This document shows positions 8,953-16,417 of a stretch of DNA of 32,399 bases, piece by piece. Under the pieces are notes generated by a model that had not been told where the DNA came from, searched no databases, and worked only from the letters and a program-made list of their open reading frames with translations. A program made the position numbers and the translations under genes. Source of the stretch: UBA1573 sp016794285. GTDB lineage: Bacteria > Pseudomonadota > Alphaproteobacteria > Micavibrionales > Micavibrionaceae. How positions within the stretch are numbered: position 1 is the stretch's first letter; each line of letters opens with the position of its first letter. Location: NCBI GenBank assembly GCA_016794285.1, contig JAEUKO010000013.1:1-32399 (forward strand), given 5' to 3'.

Positions 8953-8960
8953 GACAATTT

Positions 8961-9962
8961 TTACGGGTTATGCGCGGATTGTAGATAGCCTCTAACTCCG
9001 GCGTTTTGGATTTCCCCAACATCTAGAACCGCCTTTCCGCTCATCCCGGGAAGAAGAGGATCGCTATAAGCATCAAGTGTTGCCACCATCTGAATAGACT
9101 GGCTCACAGGATCAATTTCACCGTAGAGTCGGCTTACACGAGCTGAATATTTGCGCTCGGTTTCGTTGATAGAAATAGTCAACGGCGCACCAGTGTTGAC
9201 CCAGCGTAACCATTTCGAGGGCAAAAGAAATTGGGCTTGCAGAGGTTCGTTCGAAGCGACCTCCATTAAGACGCGATCAGTACGCGTATATTCGCCTGAG
9301 TTCGCAAGCCGCTTGGTAACCCGTCCATCAAACTGGGCACGAATGGTGCAGGATTCCAAACGAGACTGGTAAAGCGTAACCTTTGCCGCCGCCTGCTTGT
9401 CTTCCGTTTCCACGCTCAGACGATCAACGTCTGAAATAATATCCAGTTTGAACAGCCGATTAACCCCCTCTTTCTTTTTTCCCGTCAGTTTTTTCTCAAT
9501 TCCGGCGATTTCCCGCTCCGCTGCAAGATCCGCACAATCATATTGCACAAGAACATCGCCAGCCTTAAACGAATCTCCACTTTCAAAAGGTACTTCAGAG
9601 ATCTTACCGTCTTGGCTGCTGGAAATGACAGTCGCACGGCGCGGAACCAGTACCGCCTCAACGCTTAACTGCTCAGTTTCAGGAACCCAATCAGGGCGGA
9701 TGTCTTCGGCAGACTCCTTCCCACTGGCTGGTTCAATTTCTGCCAAAGCCTCTACCTGTTTCTGTTGTTCCTTCATCGCCTTCAATTCACTCAGTGTTAC
9801 CAAGCGCGGCGCGGAAGAAAAAGCTGGCGGTAGAACAGAGGACTCTTCCTCAGTTTCATCCAAAACCCAAACTGGTGTCTCAGAAAAGGCCGGAAGAGCA
9901 AAAGCTCCCCAACCCATCAATAAAAGACCCATTAACGACAACGCCCTGCGCGGAAGTTTCAT
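8961..9962 (-). CDS. Periplasmic adaptor (RND/HlyD-type) of the exporter
   Basis: A 333-aa periplasmic membrane-fusion-type protein. A Sec signal peptide (1-~27, MGLLLMGWGAFALPAFSE) is followed by a low-complexity acidic/helical stretch. Residues ~108-145 (VISSSQDGKISEVPFESGDSF) and ~203-240 (CTIRAQFDGRVTKRLANSGE) form the two halves of a lipoyl/barrel-sandwich domain, with a short coiled coil between. A beta-barrel with SPLLPGMSGKAVLDVGE-type ending follows, typical of RND adaptors. The ATG overlaps the upstream TolC-like gene's stop by four bases, indicating translational coupling. No RND pump gene lies in the window, so it probably works with the two HlyD-domain proteins and the TolC-like channel of this operon. 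Confidence 0.88.
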   Translation of the reverse strand: MKLPRRALSLMGLLLMGWGAFALPAFSETPVWVLDETEEESSVLPPAFSSAPRLVTLSELKAMKEQQKQVEALAEIEPASGKESAEDIRPDWVPETEQLSVEAVLVPRRATVISSSQDGKISEVPFESGDSFKAGDVLVQYDCADLAAEREIAGIEKKLTGKKKEGVNRLFKLDIISDVDRLSVETEDKQAAAKVTLYQSRLESCTIRAQFDGRVTKRLANSGEYTRTDRVLMEVASNEPLQAQFLLPSKWLRWVNTGAPLTISINETERKYSARVSRLYGEIDPVSQSIQMVATLDAYSDPLLPGMSGKAVLDVGEIQNAGVRGYLQSAHNP

Positions 9963-11386
9963 CTTACCCCCCCGCTCTCTGAAAGTCTCCCGCCCAGCGT
10001 GCCTACCATGGCCGCGTAAGAGTCTTGAAGATCCGCCATAGCCATTTGGCTACGCAAAAGATCAATTTGGCCATCCATGCGTGTTATCAAGGAATCATAT
10101 CCCGAAGAAAACCCTGCCTCTCTGGCTGCCAGTGCCGTTCCAGAACGATGGCGCAAAACCTTTGAGCTTCGCACGCTGTTCTTATAAACCTTCTCGCTAT
10201 TTCCTAATCTTTGCCGTGCAATATGGACTTGTGCAAGAATTGCAGCAGAAAGAGCCTGCCTTTTAGCATCTGCCAGCGTAGCCTTATCCTTGGCCGCAGA
10301 ATAACGGAAGGGCAGAGTAAAAATATTCAGTATATTTTGAGCAATGCTTGCTGAAAATATGGTCCAATCGCCTTGCTGTAAAAACTGATTGCCATCACGA
10401 TTGTAAGAAAATAAAAGTTCCCCCCCGGGAAAAGTTTTAATGACTTCTCGGCGAATATCATCCAAAGCAATATTTTTTTGCAAAATATCTTCCCGCATTT
10501 CTGGACGACTTTTAAGAGCCTGCCATTCCTGTGCGCTCACATCTCCGGAAAGAATAGGTTGATAGGCTTTTTCCTGTGACACAGATGGTGAGAGAAGAGC
10601 AAGGTTCGTTCCTTGTGGTAATGATAAGAGTCCTTTGAGTTCATACTGGGAAAGACTTAAACGGTCGTAAATCTCTTGCAAGCTGCGCTGCCGCTCGGTA
10701 AGGCGCGATATTTTATCGCTAGCCGCATCAACAGAGAGTAATTTCTCATCAACCGCCTTAGTGAGCTTATCGCTTTGTTCCTCACTTTCTTTTAGCAACG
10801 ATTCACTTGTTCCCCGATTCTGCTGAAAGACCAAGGCCCGCCAGTAAGCCGCATAAATATCCCGTTCGATATTTTGAACCACCTTGGCATAGCGTTCGGC
10901 CGAAATTTTAACGCTTTCTTTTGCCGAGTCTGCTTCGCTCAAGGCCAAGACCGCATCAAGTAAATTCCAACTCGTTGACAACTCAAGAACCCGACGTTCT
11001 TCATCGGTGGATTGAGAAGGTTCGAGAGATTGCAAGCCACTCAGAACCGACCGACTCGACGTTGCCCCATCGTTAGAACGGCGCACATGGGAATTGGATC
11101 CTTTGATTGAGGGAAGAGCGTTTATCTCATCAAGCGTAACCGTCCCTTGAGCAACGAGAACTTCCATAGCAGCCACACGCGCATCCAGATTGCGCTCAAC
11201 TCCGCGCTGGAGGGCCTCTGCCAAAGATATCTGAACCATTTGCCCTTGCTCAGCAGCAGCACGATCCCGCACCAAGAGCTGGTCATGCTCAGCAGACCCG
11301 AGAGTCACAGGATCCCCCGCACATCCCCCCAGAATCAGAGAAAGTGCCAACAGGAGAGCCTGATAGCTGTGGATATTTTTGTGCAT
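9959..11386 (-). CDS. TolC-family outer-membrane efflux lipoprotein
   Basis: A 475-aa outer-membrane channel subunit. The start is set at the ATG at 11386 because it begins a lipoprotein signal peptide (MHKNIHSYQALLLALSLILGGC, lipid on Cys22). An in-frame TTG 27 bases upstream lacks both a signal peptide start and a better ribosome-binding site. The body has the OEP repeat pattern: two long helical hairpins (AYWRALVFQQNRGTSESLLKESEEQSDKL and LSAAILAQVHIARQRLGNSEKVYKNS) each followed by short strands, plus the ending DLQDSYAAMVGTLGGRL. It provides the outer-membrane duct of the exporter. First gene of the operon, with promoter and palindrome directly upstream. Confidence 0.9.
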   Translation of the reverse strand: MHKNIHSYQALLLALSLILGGCAGDPVTLGSAEHDQLLVRDRAAAEQGQMVQISLAEALQRGVERNLDARVAAMEVLVAQGTVTLDEINALPSIKGSNSHVRRSNDGATSSRSVLSGLQSLEPSQSTDEERRVLELSTSWNLLDAVLALSEADSAKESVKISAERYAKVVQNIERDIYAAYWRALVFQQNRGTSESLLKESEEQSDKLTKAVDEKLLSVDAASDKISRLTERQRSLQEIYDRLSLSQYELKGLLSLPQGTNLALLSPSVSQEKAYQPILSGDVSAQEWQALKSRPEMREDILQKNIALDDIRREVIKTFPGGELLFSYNRDGNQFLQQGDWTIFSASIAQNILNIFTLPFRYSAAKDKATLADAKRQALSAAILAQVHIARQRLGNSEKVYKNSVRSSKVLRHRSGTALAAREAGFSSGYDSLITRMDGQIDLLRSQMAMADLQDSYAAMVGTLGGRLSESGGVR

Positions 11387-11418
11387 AACCAAGGCAAAAA
11401 GAATAAAAAACAAAGAAT

Positions 11419-11432
11419 TGAGAGATCTCTCA
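11419..11432. promoter_or_regulatory. 14-bp perfect palindrome, candidate operator of exporter operon
   Basis: TGAGAGATCTCTCA is a perfect palindrome located just downstream of the expected transcription start of the promoter at 11441-11469 and 33 bases before the TolC-like start codon. A repressor bound here would block initiation or clearance. No regulator gene is adjacent, so the binding protein is unknown. Confidence 0.45.
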
Positions 11433-11440
11433 CGGAGGTG

Positions 11441-11469
11441 ATTCTACTATAAAACTTCCAAAATGTTAA
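11441..11469 (-). promoter_or_regulatory. Sigma70-type promoter for the exporter operon
   Basis: On the minus strand TTAACA (11464-11469) is followed, after exactly 17 bases, by TAGAAT (11441-11446), each 5/6 to consensus. Predicted start is near 11434, ahead of the TolC-like lipoprotein gene. It lies between that gene and the terminator of typA. Confidence 0.55.
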
Positions 11470-11478
11470 TGGGGTTAT

Positions 11479-11507
11479 AAAAAACCCCCACAACTGGGGG
11501 GTTTTTT
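11479..11507 (-). terminator. Intrinsic terminator of typA
   Basis: AAAAAACCCCC (11479-11489) pairs with GGGGGTTTTTT (11497-11507), leaving a short loop. It begins five bases after the typA stop on the minus strand, with a T-run. This separates typA from the exporter operon promoter. Confidence 0.9.
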
Positions 11508-11511
11508 ACTT

Positions 11512-13350
11512 TTAAGAAGCCATCGACTCTTTTTTCGCCTGTTTCTTGGCAAGTTCCCGTTCGTTCGGAGCGAGATACTTTTTTCGTAATCTAATTGTCT
11601 TAGGGGTAATTTCCACCAACTCATCTTCGTTGATATAAGACATCATGTCTTCCAAGCTCAGTTTACGCGGAGGGGTTAGAATAATGTTTTCGTCTTTTCC
11701 AGCAGCCCGAATGTTGGTCAGTTGCTTGGCCCGACTTACGTTAATGTCGAGGTCGTTCTCGCGGGAATTTTCCCCCACAATCATGCCAAGATAAACATCA
11801 TCCCCCGGGGCCACAAACATCGAACCACGATCTTGGAGCGCAAAGAGAGCATAGGCAACCGCCTTGCCAGTTTCAGTAGAAATCAAAGCTCCGTTGCGAC
11901 GTCCAAGAATATCCCCTTTATAAGGACCGTATTCTTTGAACAATCGGTTGAGAACCCCCGTCCCCCGCGTGTCGGTCAAGAACTGACCGCGATAACCAAT
12001 CATCCCCCGAGACGGAATAGAGAAAACCAGTCGGCTTTTTCCGTGACCAGAAGAGCGCATATCAACAATATCCGCCTTACGCTGGGTTAATTTTTCAACC
12101 ACACATCCCGTATACTCTTCATCAATATCAATGATGATTTCTTCGTACGGCTCAAGAGGCTGACCATTTTCATCTTTTCTGAGCAAAACCCGAGGACGAG
12201 AAATCGACATCTCAAACCCTTCGCGCCGCATGGTTTCAAGCAAAACTCCGATCTGGAGTTCGCCGCGACCGGCCAATTCGAAAGAATCACGGTTGGCAGA
12301 TTCCGTCACACGAATAGCAACATTGCTTTCTGCTTCGGTAAACAAACGTTCCCGAATCATATTCGAGGTTAGTTTCTTTCCATCTTTCCCCGCCAAAGGA
12401 GAGTCATTGACCGTGATGGTAATGGCCATTGTAGGCGGATCAATTGGGGTTGCCGGAACGGCTTCGGTAACAGACAAGTCACAGATGGTATCCGCCACCG
12501 AGGCTGTACTCATCCCCGCGATGCAAATAATGTCTCCGGTTTCAACCGTTTGGGCTGGAACTTTGCTGATACCAGAGAAAGTCAAAAGCTTGGAAAGACG
12601 AAATTGTTCGACGGTTTTTCCTTCAAGATTGATAGCCTTGACCGGCATATTGACTTTTGCTGACCCTGACACAACACGCCCTACCAAGATACGACCCAAA
12701 TAAGGATCTGCATTCAAGATCGTGGCAAGCATTCTGAACGGACCGTCCGGATCTACTTGCGGAGAGGGAACGTGTGAGAGGATAAGATCCAACATCGGGT
12801 GAAGATTTTCACGCGGACCATCCAGCGAGTCACAACACCACCCATCACGACCAGATGCGTACAGAACCGGAAAATCGAGTTGATCTTCTGTTGCGTCCAA
12901 AGACGAAAACAAATCAAAAACTTCATTGAGAACCTCAACCGGACGGGCATCAGGCCGATCAATTTTGTTGACGACCACAATCGGACGTAGTCCCCGCGTC
13001 AACGCCTTCCCCAAAACAAATTTTGTTTGAGGCAGGGGACCTTCGGCCGCATCAATCAACAACACGACCCCGTCGGCCATATTCAAAATACGTTCAACTT
13101 CACCGCCAAAATCAGCGTGGCCAGGCGTGTCAATGATGTTGATTTTATTGCCATCCCATAAAACGGAGGTACATTTGGCCAGAATGGTAATACCACGTTC
13201 GCGTTCCAGAACGTTACTGTCCATAATGCGCTCACCAAGGTCTTGGTTGTCACGAAATGTCCCGCTTTGACGCAAAATAGAGTCAATCAAGGTTGTTTTC
13301 CCGTGGTCAACGTGGGCAATAATGGCAATATTTCTGAGATTTTGCGTCAA
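11512..13350 (-). CDS. typA: Ribosome-associated translational GTPase TypA/BipA
   Basis: A 612-aa EF-G-like GTPase that binds ribosomes and is involved in 50S assembly and stress or cold adaptation. G motifs are visible: AHVDHGKT (12-19), the RGITI switch (52-56), DTPGHADFGGEV (74-85) and NKID. Domains II, III and V and the BipA-type C-terminal domain follow (RGMIGYRGQFLTDTRGTG). The longest open frame begins 31 codons earlier, but family alignment and a ribosome-binding site (AAGGA, nine bases before) favour the TTG at 13350, which gives MTQNLRNIAIIAHVDHG. The length matches the family (~605-615). Monocistronic, bounded by terminators on both sides. Confidence 0.97.
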   Translation of the reverse strand: MTQNLRNIAIIAHVDHGKTTLIDSILRQSGTFRDNQDLGERIMDSNVLERERGITILAKCTSVLWDGNKINIIDTPGHADFGGEVERILNMADGVVLLIDAAEGPLPQTKFVLGKALTRGLRPIVVVNKIDRPDARPVEVLNEVFDLFSSLDATEDQLDFPVLYASGRDGWCCDSLDGPRENLHPMLDLILSHVPSPQVDPDGPFRMLATILNADPYLGRILVGRVVSGSAKVNMPVKAINLEGKTVEQFRLSKLLTFSGISKVPAQTVETGDIICIAGMSTASVADTICDLSVTEAVPATPIDPPTMAITITVNDSPLAGKDGKKLTSNMIRERLFTEAESNVAIRVTESANRDSFELAGRGELQIGVLLETMRREGFEMSISRPRVLLRKDENGQPLEPYEEIIIDIDEEYTGCVVEKLTQRKADIVDMRSSGHGKSRLVFSIPSRGMIGYRGQFLTDTRGTGVLNRLFKEYGPYKGDILGRRNGALISTETGKAVAYALFALQDRGSMFVAPGDDVYLGMIVGENSRENDLDINVSRAKQLTNIRAAGKDENIILTPPRKLSLEDMMSYINEDELVEITPKTIRLRKKYLAPNERELAKKQAKKESMAS

Positions 13351-13460
13351 TTTTTTGATTCCTTCTTTCAAAATGCGCCGCACCAATACAGCAAAATAGC
13401 CAAAAAAGCCAGATAATAATGGATTCTGGCCATATTCTCCCATTTCATAAGGGGTATAAC

Positions 13461-13494
13461 AAAAACCGCCCTCTCTTTTACAAAGAAAGGGCGG
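13461..13494 (-). terminator. Intrinsic terminator of acnA
   Basis: CCGCCCTCTCTTT (13466-13478) pairs with AAAGAAAGGGCGG (13482-13494) with one mismatch. On the minus strand the stem is followed by TTTTT. It lies ~28 bases after the acnA stop. Confidence 0.88.
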
Positions 13495-13521
13495 CTGTTC
13501 AAAATAGAAAAGAAAGTGCCT

Positions 13522-16194
13522 CTAACTGGCGAGATCCCGCAGAACGTAATGCAAGATGCCCCCGTTTTTGAAGTATTCAACCTCGTCCAACGTATCAATC
13601 CGGCACAAGAGTTTATGTTCCTCTTTTTTGCCGTCTGCGCGGGTAATGGTCAAGGTCACATCCTGACGAGGCGTAATCCCTGCCTCTACTCCGGAAATAT
13701 CAATCAGTTCGTCGCCTCTCAAATTCAAAGACGTGCGGCTAGCTCCCTCTTTGAAAACCAAAGGAAGAACTCCCATCCCGACAAGATTCGAGCGGTGAAT
13801 CCGTTCAAAACTCTCAGCAATGACAGCACGGACACCAAGCAAAACAGTTCCTTTCGCCGCCCAGTCCCGCGAGGATCCAGTTCCATATTCTTTACCAGCG
13901 AACACCACCAGCGGCGTTTTGGTTTCCGCATATTTCATGGCGGCATCATAAATCGGCATTTGCTCACCGCTTGGGATATATTTGGCCAAGCCCCCTTCAA
14001 CCCCGCCAAGAACTTCGTTTTTAATACGAATATTGGCAAAGGTTCCGCGCATCATGATTTCATGGTTGCCACGCCGCGCCCCGTAGGAGTTAAAGTCAGC
14101 CGGAGCAACCCCGTGATCGACAAGATACTGCCCCGCAGGTGACTTTTTACTAATATTTCCGGCTGGCGAAATGTGGTCAGTGGTGATTGAATCTCCGAAG
14201 ACAGCAAGAATTCTGGCTCCTTTTACATCACTGACTTTCCCGGGTGTTTTAGACATTCCGGTAAAATAAGGAGGATTAGCAACATAGGTTGATTTTCCAT
14301 CCCAGTTATAAGTTTGACCTGAAGCATCTGCTGAAATTTTCTGCCACTCCACAGGGCCTTTGAAAACATCAGCATAGCGGGATTTGAACATTTCACTGGT
14401 CAGGCACTGTTCAACAGTATCAGCAATTTCCTTGTTGGTTGGCCAAATATCTTTCAAGAAAACAGGTTTTCCATCGTGCCCTGTCCCAAGAGGATCGCTG
14501 AGCAGGTTAATGTGCATATTTCCAGCCAGTGCATAGGCCACGCACAAAGGCGGTGAAGCCAAGTAGTTCGCTTTCACGTGCGGGTTAACGCGGCCTTCAA
14601 AGTTGCGGTTTCCAGAGAGGACCGCCGCAACCGTCAAGTCTCCTGCTTCAACGGCTTTGGCAATGTGATCCGGCAGTGGCCCAGAGTTCCCGATACAGGT
14701 TGTGCAACCATACCCGACAAGGTTAAACCCAAGTTTATCAAGGTCTGCTTGAAGTCCGGCTTTGGTCAAATATTCGGTCACGACTTGCGAACCCGGGGCC
14801 AAGGATGTTTTCACCCACGGCTTGGTTGAAAGACCCTTAGCCAGAGCCTTGCGCGCTACGAGCCCCGCAGCCACCAAAACCGATGGATTGGACGTATTGG
14901 TACAAGAGGTAATCGCGGCAATCACAACCGCCCCATCTTCAAGGTCATAGCCCTTGCCGATAACTTCGGATTTTTTGCCCGCCGTTGCCACAGTTTTGAT
15001 CGACTCAGGGGCTTTGGACAAAGGCACACGGTCTTGTGGACGTTTTGGTCCTGCCAAAGACGGCTCAACATTGCTTAGATCTAGTTCAAGCGTGTCGGTA
15101 AAGACAGGATCAGGAGAGTTGGCATCGCGCCACATCCCCTGTTCCTTGGCATAGGCTTCGACAAGGCGCACGCGATGAGGATCACGGCCTGTAAAGTTGA
15201 GATAGCGAATGGTTTCCGCATCAATCGGGAAAAATCCGCAAGTTGCCCCATATTCAGGAGCCATATTGGCAATCGTCGCACGATCTGCAAGGGTCAAGTG
15301 GTCTAGACCCGGGCCATAAAATTCAACAAATTTATTGACGACCCCTTTGGCACGAAGAAGTTGGGTCACCATTAAAACAAGATCCGTTGCCGTGGTCCCT
15401 TCTTTCATTTTTCCGGTCAGTTTGAAACCAACGACTTCTGGAATCAGCATTGAAACAGGTTGCCCCAGCATAGCAGCTTCAGCCTCGATCCCACCAACAC
15501 CCCAGCCGAGAACACCCATCCCATTGACCATAGTTGTGTGAGAGTCAGTTCCCACCAACGTATCGGGATAGGCAATAAAAGTTCCGGATTTTTCTTCGTC
15601 TTCCTCAACCCAAACTGTCTGGGCCAAGTACTCAACATTGACCTGATGGCAAATCCCCGTTCCCGGAGGAACCACACGGAAATTTTTGAAGGCACTCTGG
15701 CCCCAACGCAAGAACTGGTAGCGTTCGATATTTTGTTTGAATTCTTCATCGACATTCGCTTGGAACGCCTTGGGCGAGCCATACTCGTTGACCATGACCG
15801 AGTGGTCAATGACAAGATCCACCGCCGTCAACGGGTTAATTTTTTGAGGGTTTCCGCCTAGGGCTCCCATGGCTTCACGCATCGCCGCCAAATCAACCAC
15901 AGCAGGAACACCTGTAAAGTCCTGCATCAAAACCCGCGCCGGACGATAGGCAACCTCATGCGTAGATGTTTTGGTTTTAAGCCACGCCTTGACCGCTTCG
16001 GCATCTTCAACACTCACCGAGCGACCATCTTCAAAACGAAGCATATTCTCAAGCAGAACCTTAAGCGAAAAAGGAAGGTGCGAAAAATCACCAAGCTTCT
16101 TTTGAGCCTCCGGTAGTGAGAAATAATCATAGGACTTCCCGTCAACAACCAGTGTTTTACGAGTTTGCAGGGTATCGTGACCAGCGCGTGTCAT
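13522..16194 (-). CDS. acnA: Aconitate hydratase A (TCA cycle)
   Basis: An 890-aa cytosolic [4Fe-4S] enzyme interconverting citrate and isocitrate. The length fits the AcnA/IRP1 family (~890-900). Signatures seen: the substrate-loop region LVGTDSHTTMVNGMGVLGWGVGGIEAEAAMLGQP, the cluster-ligand motifs SCTNTSNPS and GYGCTTCIGNSGP, and in the swivel domain GDSITTDHISPAGNI, YGARRGNHEIMMRGTFANIR and AGKEYGTGSSRDWAAKG. The ATG at 16194 is preferred to an in-frame TTG at 16209 because GAGG lies nine bases before it. It stands alone, with terminators downstream and none of the other TCA genes nearby. Confidence 0.98.
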   Translation of the reverse strand: MTRAGHDTLQTRKTLVVDGKSYDYFSLPEAQKKLGDFSHLPFSLKVLLENMLRFEDGRSVSVEDAEAVKAWLKTKTSTHEVAYRPARVLMQDFTGVPAVVDLAAMREAMGALGGNPQKINPLTAVDLVIDHSVMVNEYGSPKAFQANVDEEFKQNIERYQFLRWGQSAFKNFRVVPPGTGICHQVNVEYLAQTVWVEEDEEKSGTFIAYPDTLVGTDSHTTMVNGMGVLGWGVGGIEAEAAMLGQPVSMLIPEVVGFKLTGKMKEGTTATDLVLMVTQLLRAKGVVNKFVEFYGPGLDHLTLADRATIANMAPEYGATCGFFPIDAETIRYLNFTGRDPHRVRLVEAYAKEQGMWRDANSPDPVFTDTLELDLSNVEPSLAGPKRPQDRVPLSKAPESIKTVATAGKKSEVIGKGYDLEDGAVVIAAITSCTNTSNPSVLVAAGLVARKALAKGLSTKPWVKTSLAPGSQVVTEYLTKAGLQADLDKLGFNLVGYGCTTCIGNSGPLPDHIAKAVEAGDLTVAAVLSGNRNFEGRVNPHVKANYLASPPLCVAYALAGNMHINLLSDPLGTGHDGKPVFLKDIWPTNKEIADTVEQCLTSEMFKSRYADVFKGPVEWQKISADASGQTYNWDGKSTYVANPPYFTGMSKTPGKVSDVKGARILAVFGDSITTDHISPAGNISKKSPAGQYLVDHGVAPADFNSYGARRGNHEIMMRGTFANIRIKNEVLGGVEGGLAKYIPSGEQMPIYDAAMKYAETKTPLVVFAGKEYGTGSSRDWAAKGTVLLGVRAVIAESFERIHRSNLVGMGVLPLVFKEGASRTSLNLRGDELIDISGVEAGITPRQDVTLTITRADGKKEEHKLLCRIDTLDEVEYFKNGGILHYVLRDLAS

Positions 16195-16373
16195 GCTAAA
16201 GAACCTCAAGAGGAAAAATTATTATTGATAATCAGAAGAAAGAGATAGAAACCAGAGATAGTATCATGATTTGAAAATAATAAGAAAAGGTAAATGCCGT
16301 CCCGCCCTCCCCCCGATACTTGATCCAGAATATAGCCTACCTGCTTTCGGTGAGAAAACCGATTTATAACCAT

Positions 16374-16396
16374 AAAAAAACGGCCCCTCAGGGCCG
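16374..16396 (-). terminator. Intrinsic terminator of the DotA-like gene cluster
   Basis: CGGCCC (16381-16386), loop CTCA, GGGCCG (16391-16396). On the minus strand the stem is followed by seven T residues (16374-16380). It lies 22 bases beyond the last DotA-like gene. Confidence 0.9.
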
Positions 16397-16417
16397 CTTC
16401 TTTGTTCTTCCACCTAT

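Noticed and set aside
13351..13443. 31-codon N-terminal extension of typA
   Set aside because: The extension is outside the conserved family start, and a ribosome-binding site sits directly before the TTG at 13350.
16200..16330. Fur-like or iron-responsive box upstream of acnA
   Set aside because: TTATTATTGATAATCA is only loosely palindromic and AT-rich; it does not match a defined operator well enough to annotate.
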